From Thermococcus sp. (GTDB taxonomy: Archaea > Methanobacteriota_B > Thermococci > Thermococcales > Thermococcaceae): 9,924 bases of DNA. Location of the stretch: positions 1-9,924 of the forward strand of contig JAMONK010000140.1 of the NCBI GenBank assembly GCA_027065835.1, in the 5' to 3' direction. A program made the position numbers and the translations under genes. The notes below the pieces were generated by a model. It saw nothing but the letters and a program-made list of their open reading frames with translations. It had not been told where the DNA came from and did not search any database. Of this stretch, positions 4,894 through 9,924 are shown piece by piece (the stretch's first letter is position 1; each line of letters opens with the position of its first letter).

Positions 4894-5861
4894 AGTTTTA
4901 TGAAAAGATCGATAAGAAGAGGGCTATCCTTGTTGGGATTGCCATTTCAATTTCCCTTGCCGTTTTGTTCGGGGCCTACTCGGGTCTGGCCTACTCGCGA
5001 ACCCCCATAACGACGAAGGCAACGTATTCCACACTGTACACGGAGGAGGGACACTTCAGACACACTGGGGTCTTCTCCAACGAGACCATCTACAGGAGCG
5101 GGATATCGCTTAAGTACTACCCCTCGAAGATAACCGAGGAACTGCTGGGAAACTACACGTTCAGGTTGTCTCCGCAGGCCACGGGCAGATACGAGGCGAC
5201 ACTTCACATCAACTACTACGTGTCGTCCGCCAGGAAGAAGGTGTATATACTCAACGAAACATCGTCCCTAGGCCAGGGGACGTTTTCGGGCTCGTTTACC
5301 GTACCGATAAAGTTCAACATGACCGCACTCGACGAGAGGCTCAAGGAGATACGGGACGGCACCGGACTCTACCGGGCCGAGAGAGAAGTTTACGTAACGG
5401 TCAAAGTGATAAGCAAAGATAAAGAGCCCTTTACTCAGGAAATTCGGCTAAACCGCGACGCCTCAGGAATGCTCTACTTCACAGGGTCCGATAAGGAGTA
5501 CAAGAAGGTCGTCCGGAACGTCAGTACAACGACGAACTCACTCTCCTTCGCAGGCTCGGACGTCGGAGTTTCAACGGCCAGAACGGTCTTCCCTGCGATG
5601 GCGTTGCTCTTCGCAATTCCCCCAGCGGGCTTCATATACACCAAGAGGGAGAGGAAACCCGACAAACTCAAGGGCCTCAGAAAGTACATGGTTGAGGGGA
5701 CGGCACCGTCAGCGAAGAGAAAAGTCGAACTGTCCTCGCCCAAGGACCTTGAAAGAGTTTTCGAACTTGTTGACCGACCCATAGTCCATTACCGTGACGG
5801 AGAGACCGACGTCTATGTCGTAACCGACGGTGGAACAGTTTACGAGTATCGGGCTTCCTAG
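4890..5861 (+). CDS. DUF5305-type membrane protein
   Basis: This 323-residue protein has two membrane segments: an N-terminal anchor at about 13-34 and a second at about 234-251. Between them is a large extracytoplasmic domain with alternating beta-type strands (Y-E-A-T-L-H-I-N-Y-Y, F-S-G-S-F-T-V-P-I) and a helix around D-E-R-L-K-E-I-R. After the second segment come a basic stretch and a cytoplasmic tail ending D-V-Y-V-V-T-D-G-G-T-V-Y-E-Y. This architecture matches DUF5305, which is often found beside signal peptidase I and DUF1102 genes in archaea. ATG 4890 overlaps the previous stop as ATGA and is eight bases from GGAGGT (4876-4881); ATG 4884 in the same frame is too close. A role as membrane base or assembly factor of the surface structure is inferred. 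Confidence 0.8.
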   Translation: MKFYEKIDKKRAILVGIAISISLAVLFGAYSGLAYSRTPITTKATYSTLYTEEGHFRHTGVFSNETIYRSGISLKYYPSKITEELLGNYTFRLSPQATGRYEATLHINYYVSSARKKVYILNETSSLGQGTFSGSFTVPIKFNMTALDERLKEIRDGTGLYRAEREVYVTVKVISKDKEPFTQEIRLNRDASGMLYFTGSDKEYKKVVRNVSTTTNSLSFAGSDVGVSTARTVFPAMALLFAIPPAGFIYTKRERKPDKLKGLRKYMVEGTAPSAKRKVELSSPKDLERVFELVDRPIVHYRDGETDVYVVTDGGTVYEYRAS

Positions 5862-5864
5862 CCC
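5851..5864 (+). terminator. Hairpin spanning the operon stop codon
   Basis: GGGCT (5851-5855) pairs with AGCCC (5860-5864) around TCCT, with the stop codon at 5859-5861 inside. No long T run follows, so it is a weak terminator candidate; it may instead protect the 3' end of the message. Confidence 0.3.
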
Positions 5865-5874
5865 GACCAACAAC

Positions 5875-5881
5875 TTTAAAA
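5875..5881 (+). promoter_or_regulatory. TATA box for ppa
   Basis: TTTAAAA is 56 bases before the ppa ATG, predicting a start near 5903 and a leader of about 34 bases containing GAGGTGG (5924-5930). It separates the housekeeping genes from the surface operon. Confidence 0.65.
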
Positions 5882-5936
5882 GACCTACCCGAAAGCCTAA
5901 CCTAGAAGTTCTTCAAGAGGTAAGAGGTGGTTAGAG

Positions 5937-6473
5937 ATGAACCCGTTCCACGACATAGAACCCGGACCGGAGGTTCCAGAAGTAGTAAACGCCGTTATAG
6001 AAATCCCCAAGGGGAGCAGGAACAAATACGAGCTTGACAAGAAACACGGTCTTATAAAACTCGACCGCGTTCTCTACAGCCCGTTCTTCTACCCGGTCGA
6101 CTACGGAATCATCCCCCAGACCTACTACGACGATGGGGACCCCTTCGACATAATGGTCATCATGCGCGAGCCGGTCTATCCGCTCACCCTCATTGAGAGC
6201 AGGCCGATCGGTATAATGAAAATGAACGACAGCGGCGACAAGGACTGGAAGGTTCTCGCCGTCCCTGTTGACGACCCGTACTTCAAGGACTGGAAGGACA
6301 TCGACGACGTTCCCAAGTCTTTCCTCGACGAAATCGCCCATTTCTTCAGGCGCTATAAGGAGCTCCAGGGCAAGACCACCGTCGTCGAGGGCTGGGGCAA
6401 CGCCGAGGAGGCCAAGAAGGAGATCCTCCGCTCCATTGAGATGTACAGAGAGAAATTCGGAAAGAAGGAGTGA
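5937..6473 (+). CDS. ppa: Inorganic pyrophosphatase (family I)
   Basis: This soluble cytoplasmic enzyme hydrolyses pyrophosphate to two phosphates and so pulls nucleic acid and aminoacyl-tRNA synthesis forward. The 178 residues match the usual length of the bacterial/archaeal family I enzyme. The signature D-D-G-D-P-F-D is at 65-71, with metal-binding D66 and D71. Other expected active-site residues can be placed: E22, K30, R44, Y56, and D96, D101 and K103 in [15 protein letters not shown] is six bases before the ATG and a TATA box lies at 5875-5881. Next to the RNA polymerase and ribosomal genes, it fits growth-linked expression. Nothing in the sequence is odd. Confidence 0.97.
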   Translation: MNPFHDIEPGPEVPEVVNAVIEIPKGSRNKYELDKKHGLIKLDRVLYSPFFYPVDYGIIPQTYYDDGDPFDIMVIMREPVYPLTLIESRPIGIMKMNDSGDKDWKVLAVPVDDPYFKDWKDIDDVPKSFLDEIAHFFRRYKELQGKTTVVEGWGNAEEAKKEILRSIEMYREKFGKKE

Positions 6474-6474
6474 G

Positions 6475-6499
6475 CCTCCTTCAACTTTTTTCAGGAGGT
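6475..6499 (+). promoter_or_regulatory. T-run and hairpin covering the rpo7 RBS
   Basis: CCTCCT (6475-6480) is complementary to AGGAGG (6493-6498), which is part of the rpo7 Shine-Dalgarno. The loop contains TTTTTT (6485-6490). This could be a terminator for ppa with readthrough, or a fold that blocks rpo7 initiation. A 6-bp stem may be too weak at high temperature. No TATA box is visible here. Confidence 0.3.
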
Positions 6500-6505
6500 A
6501 AAGGC

Positions 6506-7066
6506 ATGTACAAACTCCTAACGGTTAAGGACATCGTCAGAATCCCCCCCAAGATGTTCACCATGGACCCAAAGGAAGCCGCAAAGACCGTGCTCCGCGA
6601 GACGTACGAGGGCATTTACGACAGGGATGAAGGCGTGGTGCTCTCCATCCTGGACGTCAGGGAGATAAGCCAGGGGCTCATAGTACCCGGCGACGGTGCG
6701 ACGTACCACGATGCCATTTTTGATGTTCTAGTGTGGAAGCCCGAGATGCACGAGGTCGTTGAAGGGGAGGTCGTCGATGTGGCCCCCTACGGGGCTTTCA
6801 TCAGGATCGGTCCCGTTGATGGCCTTGTTCACATCTCCCAGCTGATGGACGACTACGTCGTCTTCGACGAGAAGAACAAGCAGTTCGTCGGTAAGGAGAC
6901 CAGGAGGACACTTCAGCTTGGTGACAAGGTTCGCGCAAGGATAATAGCGGTCAGCATAAAGAGCAAGGTTATACGGGAGAACAAGATAGGCCTCACCATG
7001 CGCCAGCCGGGACTCGGAAAGGAGGACTGGATAGAAAAGGAGAAGCGCAAGGAGGCCGAGACATGA
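6506..7066 (+). CDS. rpo7: DNA-directed RNA polymerase subunit Rpo7 (E')
   Basis: This is the stalk subunit of archaeal RNA polymerase, counterpart of eukaryotic RPB7; with Rpo4 it forms the stalk that aids open-complex formation and binds emerging RNA. It has 186 residues. The N-terminal tip domain (about 1-80) starts with the typical M-Y-K-L-L-T-V-K-D and P-P-x-x-F patterns and contains G-D-G-A-T-Y-H-D. An S1 RNA-binding domain at about 82-165 contains V-A-P-Y-G-A-F-I-R-I-G and G-L-V-H-I-S-Q. ATG 6506 is set by GGAGGT (6494-6499) six bases upstream; an in-frame start at 6470 would add twelve residues not typical of the family. It overlaps spt4 by ATGA, the usual Thermococcales order. Confidence 0.97.
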   Translation: MYKLLTVKDIVRIPPKMFTMDPKEAAKTVLRETYEGIYDRDEGVVLSILDVREISQGLIVPGDGATYHDAIFDVLVWKPEMHEVVEGEVVDVAPYGAFIRIGPVDGLVHISQLMDDYVVFDEKNKQFVGKETRRTLQLGDKVRARIIAVSIKSKVIRENKIGLTMRQPGLGKEDWIEKEKRKEAET

Positions 7067-7251
7067 CCAAAGAGAGGGCATGCAGACACTGCCACTACAT
7101 AACCACAGAGGACCGCTGTCCGGTCTGCGGCAGCAGGGACCTGAGCGAAGAGTGGTTCGACCTAGTGATAGTCTCCGATCCTGAAAACAGCAGAATCGCC
7201 CAGAAACTGGGCGTTACCGTGCCCGGAAAGTACGCCATAAGGGTTAGATGA
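7063..7251 (+). CDS. spt4: Transcription elongation factor Spt4 (RpoE'')
   Basis: This 62-residue zinc protein pairs with Spt5 to form a clamp-binding elongation factor on archaeal RNA polymerase. The zinc site is C7-x2-C10 and C19-x2-C22, followed by the conserved tail with E-E-W-F-D, S-x-I-A-x-K-L and G-K-Y-A-I-R-V. It begins in the stop of rpo7 (ATGA) with ggagg seven bases upstream and ends overlapping the next start, so it is translationally coupled on both sides. Length is normal for archaeal Spt4. Confidence 0.96.
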   Translation: MTKERACRHCHYITTEDRCPVCGSRDLSEEWFDLVIVSDPENSRIAQKLGVTVPGKYAIRVR

Positions 7252-7781
7252 TGTACTTCAGACTAACCTCCGACCTGCGGAAACTCCTGAAGGAGCCCCT
7301 TGGCCGGCTTGAGAGGGGCAGAATCCCCGAACCGTACCTCCGGGCTAGGGGGGAACTTGAGAGGGCCGATTACCTGGTTACAGTGGGGGACGTTGTCACA
7401 GAGAACGTCCTTAAACTTGGGTTGAAACCTGCGGTGGCCATATACGACCACCGAACCCACAGGAGGGAGTACGACCCGGACATAACCGACAGTGCGGTTG
7501 TTATGACCGTTCAAAATCCCCCAGGGACGATAACGAAAGCTTTATTAAACGCGATTAGAAAGGGCTTCCTGCTCGCCAAGCGAGGAAGAAGAGTTTACAT
7601 AAAGGTGAACGGTGAGGAGGACCTCGCGGCGATTCCCGCCGTGCTCTACGCCCCGGAAGGGTCGGTGGTGGTTTACGGACAGCCGAACGAGGGGGTAGTG
7701 CTTATAAAGGTAACACCCGAATGCAAGCTCAAGTGCGGAAAACTCATGTCGAAGATGGAGGTGGTTCAAGATGGAGATTAA
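7248..7781 (+). CDS. GTP-dependent dephospho-CoA kinase (DUF359 family)
   Basis: This enzyme carries out the last step of coenzyme A synthesis in many archaea, phosphorylating dephospho-CoA with GTP; it is unrelated to bacterial CoaE and was identified in Thermococcus kodakarensis. The 177 residues show the family marks: G-D-V-V-T (47-51), Y-D-H-R-T-x-R (66-72), N-P-P-G-T-I (90-95), N-G-E-E-D-L (121-126) and Y-G-Q-P-N-E-G (143-149). ATG 7248 overlaps the spt4 stop; ATG 7251 is an equally possible start. The Shine-Dalgarno is weak, so translation is probably coupled to spt4. The gene overlaps rps24e by 11 bases, linking CoA synthesis to a transcription/translation cluster. Confidence 0.93.
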   Translation: MMYFRLTSDLRKLLKEPLGRLERGRIPEPYLRARGELERADYLVTVGDVVTENVLKLGLKPAVAIYDHRTHRREYDPDITDSAVVMTVQNPPGTITKALLNAIRKGFLLAKRGRRVYIKVNGEEDLAAIPAVLYAPEGSVVVYGQPNEGVVLIKVTPECKLKCGKLMSKMEVVQDGD

Positions 7782-8067
7782 GGTTACCGAGATTAAAGAG
7801 AACAAGCTCCTCGGAAGGAAGGAGATACACTTCGACGTCTTCCATGAGGGGGAGGCCACACCCTCCAGGAAGGACGTAAAGGGCAAGCTCGTCGCAATGC
7901 TCGACCTGAACCCCGAGACAACGGTCGTTCAGTACATCAGGTCCTTCTTCGGAAGCCACGTGAGCAGGGGATACGCAAAGGCCTACGAGAGCAGGGAAAG
8001 GATGATGAACGTCGAGCCGGAGTACATCCTCGTTAGGGACGGAATCCTTCAGAAGAGTGAGGAGTGA
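7771..8067 (+). CDS. rps24e: 30S ribosomal protein S24e
   Basis: This is a small-subunit ribosomal protein of the archaeal/eukaryotic type. Its 98 residues match the family: the N-terminal [11 protein letters not shown] and L-L-G-R-K-E, then T-P-S-R-K-D-V, and V-Q-Y-I-R-S-F-F-G with the basic G-Y-A-K-A-Y-E-S. The start overlaps the end of the dephospho-CoA kinase gene, with GGAGGTGGT at 7757-7765 well placed. rps27ae follows after 10 bases. Confidence 0.97.
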   Translation: MEIKVTEIKENKLLGRKEIHFDVFHEGEATPSRKDVKGKLVAMLDLNPETTVVQYIRSFFGSHVSRGYAKAYESRERMMNVEPEYILVRDGILQKSEE

Positions 8068-8077
8068 GGTGGTTTAA

Positions 8078-8254
8078 ATGGCCAAGGGAAAGAAGAAAAC
8101 CAGCCAGAAATGGAAGCTCTACGAGGTACAGGGTGGAAAGATAAAGAGGAAAAACCGCTTCTGCCCCCGCTGCGGTCCGGGTATCTTCATGGCGGACCAC
8201 GGCGACCGCTGGGCATGCGGAAGGTGCGGCTACACCGAATGGAAGAAGAAGTGA
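8078..8254 (+). CDS. rps27ae: 30S ribosomal protein S27ae
   Basis: This 58-residue ribosomal protein, the archaeal counterpart of the ribosomal part of eukaryotic ubiquitin-S27a fusions, has a basic N terminus M-A-K-G-K-K-K-T and a zinc ribbon C29-x2-C32 ... C47-x2-C50. It reads W-K-L-Y-E-V at 12-17 and ends G-Y-T-E-W-K-K-K. No ubiquitin-like part is present, as usual in archaea. GAGGTGGT lies just upstream (8066-8073), overlapping the stop of rps24e. It closes the rpo7 cluster and is followed by a T-rich stretch. Confidence 0.97.
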   Translation: MAKGKKKTSQKWKLYEVQGGKIKRKNRFCPRCGPGIFMADHGDRWACGRCGYTEWKKK

Positions 8255-8266
8255 TTTCTTTTTCCC
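8255..8266 (+). terminator. T-rich transcript end after rps27ae
   Basis: TTTCTTTTT begins directly after the rps27ae stop. Archaeal RNA polymerase terminates at such T-rich tracts, and the next gene has its own TATA-like element, so the cluster probably ends here. Confidence 0.5.
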
Positions 8267-8270
8267 TCTC

Positions 8271-8277
8271 CTTAAAA
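8271..8277 (+). promoter_or_regulatory. TATA-like element for the methyltransferase gene
   Basis: CTTAAAA is centred about 37 bases before the GTG at 8311, predicting a start near 8300 and a very short leader holding GAGGGAAA. Moderate match. Confidence 0.45.
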
Positions 8278-8310
8278 CCGCTTTTCCACTAACATCGGGG
8301 ATGAGGGAAA

Positions 8311-8922
8311 GTGCCAACGTACTACGGCCTCAACCTCAAACTCCACCCTCAAGTCTACGAGCCTGCGGAGGACACTTTTCTGCTCGCGGAGAACCTGGCG
8401 GTTAGTGGGGGGGAAGTTGCCCTCGACGTCGGCACGGGCACGGGGTTGATAGCCCTCCTGATGGCGAGGAAAGCCAGCTTCGTCCTTGGTGTGGACATCA
8501 ACCCCCTCGCAGTTGAACTCGCCAAAGAGAACGCCCGCCGCAACGGGACCGAAAACGTGGAATTCAGGATAAGCGACCTCTTTGAGAACGTCCGCGGAAA
8601 GTTCGACGTGGTAACGTTCAACGCCCCGTATCTGCCCGGTGAACCCGAGGAGCCGATAGACCTAGCCCTGGTTGGGGGGAAGAGCGGACGGGAAGTTCTC
8701 GATAGGTTCATCGAGGGAGTAATGGAGCACCTCAAACCCGGGGGAACCGTCCAAATAGTTCAGAGCTCAGTGACAGGGATAGATGAAACTCTGAAGAAAC
8801 TAAGGGAAAAGGGGCTGAGTGGGGAGGTTGTGGCTAAGAAACACGTGTTCTTTGAAGACATAGTTCTGATAAACGGCCGCGCACCCGTCAGGCGAGACGA
8901 TAACGTGGAACCTCAAACATGA
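8311..8922 (+). CDS. HemK2/Mtq2-type protein N5-glutamine methyltransferase
   Basis: This 203-residue class I SAM-dependent methyltransferase is of the HemK2/Mtq2 branch, which in archaea and eukaryotes methylates the glutamine of the GGQ motif of release factor aRF1/eRF1. The hallmark V-Y-E-P-A-E-D-T-F-L-L is at 15-25. The SAM-binding motif L-D-V-G-T-G-T-G is at 38-45 and V-D-I-N-P-L-A at 61-67. The catalytic motif reads N-A-P-Y (104-107) instead of the usual N-P-P-Y. G-G-K-S-G-R-E-V-L-D-R-F at 122-133 matches the family. The start is GTG with a G-rich Shine-Dalgarno at about 8303-8307; there is no in-frame ATG nearby. The 3' end overlaps a minus-strand small gene by 35 bases. A lysine or tRNA target cannot be excluded from sequence. 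Confidence 0.9.
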   Translation: MPTYYGLNLKLHPQVYEPAEDTFLLAENLAVSGGEVALDVGTGTGLIALLMARKASFVLGVDINPLAVELAKENARRNGTENVEFRISDLFENVRGKFDVVTFNAPYLPGEPEEPIDLALVGGKSGREVLDRFIEGVMEHLKPGGTVQIVQSSVTGIDETLKKLREKGLSGEVVAKKHVFFEDIVLINGRAPVRRDDNVEPQT

Positions 8923-9025
8923 GTTTAACCCGTGGGTGCCCCTCAGATTCAACGTCCTCCTCGAAGAAGTTGATGGGTATCTCCCTTGCTTTGATCTCGG
9001 GTTCAGGTTTTATTCTCTCAAACAT
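8888..9025 (-). CDS. Small protein of 45 aa, function unknown
   Basis: The minus-strand frame from ATG 9025 to TGA 8888 encodes M-F-E-R-I-K-P-E-P-E ... F-F-E-E-D-V-E ... V-P-R-Y-R-L-A. The codons are typical of the neighbouring genes (GAG, AGA, ATA, AGG, CTC). On the same strand a TATA box TTTAAAA (9049-9055), preceded by a GAAAGG BRE-like stretch, is centred 27 bases before this ATG, just where a leaderless transcript would start. An in-frame ATG at 9040 would give 50 residues and has a GGGG-type Shine-Dalgarno, but lies upstream of the predicted start. The protein is acidic in the middle and has no cysteines or membrane segment. Its last 35 bases overlap the end of the methyltransferase gene convergently. 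I recognise no family. Confidence 0.68.
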   Translation of the reverse strand: MFERIKPEPEIKAREIPINFFEEDVESEGHPRVKLMFEVPRYRLA

Positions 9026-9048
9026 GAATTGGAAGGGCATCTAACCCC

Positions 9049-9055
9049 TTTTAAA
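9049..9055 (-). promoter_or_regulatory. TATA box for the minus-strand small gene
   Basis: Read on the minus strand the sequence is GAAAGG followed by TTTAAAA, a good BRE-TATA pair. Its centre is 27 bases from ATG 9025, supporting a leaderless mRNA. Confidence 0.6.
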
Positions 9056-9122
9056 CCTTTCGCAAATTGCCGAACTATTTTTCGACGATAAAATAATCAA
9101 GCCCCATTTCTGAGCCATCACA

Positions 9123-9130
9123 TTTTTAAG
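9123..9130 (+). promoter_or_regulatory. TATA box for taw1
   Basis: TTTTTAAG lies about 50 bases before the taw1 ATG, predicting a start near 9150-9153. It is back to back with the minus-strand promoter at 9049-9055, leaving an AT-rich divergent promoter region of about 150 bases between the two genes. Confidence 0.55.
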
Positions 9131-9174
9131 AGAACCCGAGAAAGCCCACTCAGAGAGAGATTTAGGTGAGGCTA

Positions 9175-9924
9175 ATGGCGATAACCTTTGCATCAAACCC
9201 CAACATGCCGGAGGAGATTGCCGGGCTCTTTAAGAAGCAGCACTACGCGCTCGTTGGCAGGCACAGCTCGGTCAAGCTCTGCCACTGGCTCAAGGAGAGT
9301 ATAAAGCACGACCGATTCTGCTACAAGCAGAAGTTCTACGGCATAGCGAGCCACCGCTGCCTCCAGATGACCCCCGTGACGGCTTGGTGTACCCACAACT
9401 GCATATTCTGCTGGCGCCCGATGGAGGGCTTCCTGGGAACTGAACTTCCGCAGCCCTGGGACGACCCGGCTTTCATAGTCGAGGAGAGCATAAAGGCCCA
9501 GAGAAAGCTCCTCGTGGGTTACAAGGGCATGCCCGGCATCAACATGAAGAAGTTCGAGGAGGCGTGGAACCCGAAGCACGCCGCAATCAGTTTGTCGGGA
9601 GAGCCGATGCTCTACCCCTACATGGGCGACCTGGTTGAGGAGTTCCACAAGCGCGGCTTCACCACCTTCATAGTCACCAACGGCACAGTCCCGGAGAGAC
9701 TCGAGGAGATGAAGAGAGAGGACAAGCTTCCAACCCAGCTCTACGTCTCGCTCACCGCCCCGGACATCGAGACCTACAACCGCGTCAACGTTCCGATGAT
9801 TCCCGACGGCTGGGACAGGATAAAGACCTTCCTCACCATGATGGACGGCCTGGAGACGAGAACCGTAGTGCGGCTAACGCTCGTAAAGGGCGAGAACATG
9901 CACAACCCGGAGGGCTACGCGAGG
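9175..9924 (+). CDS. taw1: tRNA 4-demethylwyosine synthase Taw1 (radical SAM), cut by window end
   Basis: This radical SAM enzyme builds the tricyclic 4-demethylwyosine base from N1-methylguanosine and pyruvate at position 37 of tRNA-Phe, the second step of archaeal wyosine synthesis after Trm5. The first 250 codons are present with no stop. The radical SAM motif C72-x3-C76-x2-C79 (W-C-T-H-N-C-I-F-C-W) binds one 4Fe-4S cluster. C36, C49 and C62, spaced 13 and 13, match the three cysteines holding the second cluster in the Methanocaldococcus enzyme. S-L-S-G-E-P-M-L-Y-P (142-151) is the conserved glycine-rich SAM region. ATG 9175 follows GGTGAGG by four bases and a TATA box at 9123-9130. The missing C-terminal part lies outside the window. 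Confidence 0.96.
   Translation, partial: MAITFASNPNMPEEIAGLFKKQHYALVGRHSSVKLCHWLKESIKHDRFCYKQKFYGIASHRCLQMTPVTAWCTHNCIFCWRPMEGFLGTELPQPWDDPAFIVEESIKAQRKLLVGYKGMPGINMKKFEEAWNPKHAAISLSGEPMLYPYMGDLVEEFHKRGFTTFIVTNGTVPERLEEMKREDKLPTQLYVSLTAPDIETYNRVNVPMIPDGWDRIKTFLTMMDGLETRTVVRLTLVKGENMHNPEGYAR

Noticed and set aside
9193..9648. Minus-strand open frame of 151 codons
   Set aside because: Antisense to taw1, whose cluster-binding cysteines leave no doubt about the coding strand.

Overview
The window looks like a chromosome segment from a hyperthermophilic euryarchaeon of the Thermococcales, most likely Thermococcus. The reasons are tRNA genes with encoded CCA ends, BRE/TATA promoters of the TTTAWA type, GGAGGTGATC-type ribosome binding sites, heavy AGG/AGA/ATA/GAG codon use at moderately high GC, and a block of archaeal core genes: Rpo7, Spt4, GTP-dependent dephospho-CoA kinase, S24e, S27ae and Taw1.

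Layout. (1) 1-883: tRNA-Pro(CGG) and tRNA-Gln(CTG), each with its own TATA box, in AT-richer DNA with no convincing protein gene but several strong inverted repeats. (2) 884-1527: a small winged-helix protein and a membrane-anchored DUF7344-type winged-helix protein. (3) 1528-1748: an unusually long, structured control region with a 17-bp perfect inverted repeat, a TATA box, a hairpin at the predicted transcript 5' end, and a 48-codon open frame that starts at the predicted transcription start and ends in an ATGA overlap with the next gene. (4) 1749-5861: a five-gene surface-protein operon with two paralogous DUF1102 (TasA/AbpA-like) secreted subunits, a SipW-like signal peptidase I with an extra C-terminal extracytoplasmic domain, a two-domain Cys/His-rich secreted protein with the same mature N terminus, and a DUF5305 membrane protein. 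(5) 5937-8254: housekeeping genes, namely ppa, then the tightly packed rpo7-spt4-dephospho-CoA kinase-rps24e-rps27ae cluster. (6) 8311-8922: a HemK2/Mtq2-type protein methyltransferase. (7) 8888-9025, minus strand: a 45-aa small protein gene with its own TATA box, convergent with the methyltransferase. (8) 9175 to the end: the N-terminal 250 codons of taw1 (tRNA-Phe wyosine synthesis).

The most interesting part is 884-5861. It reads as a self-contained extracellular filament or matrix-fibre module. Two regulators precede abundant-type beta-sandwich subunits. A dedicated ER-type signal peptidase would mature three substrates that share an N-F-R-x-Y mature N terminus. The Cys/His-rich protein could be a tip, linker or anchor subunit, and the DUF5305 protein could tether the structure to the membrane. 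Family relationships are recognised from sequence patterns; filament formation and all regulatory roles are inference.
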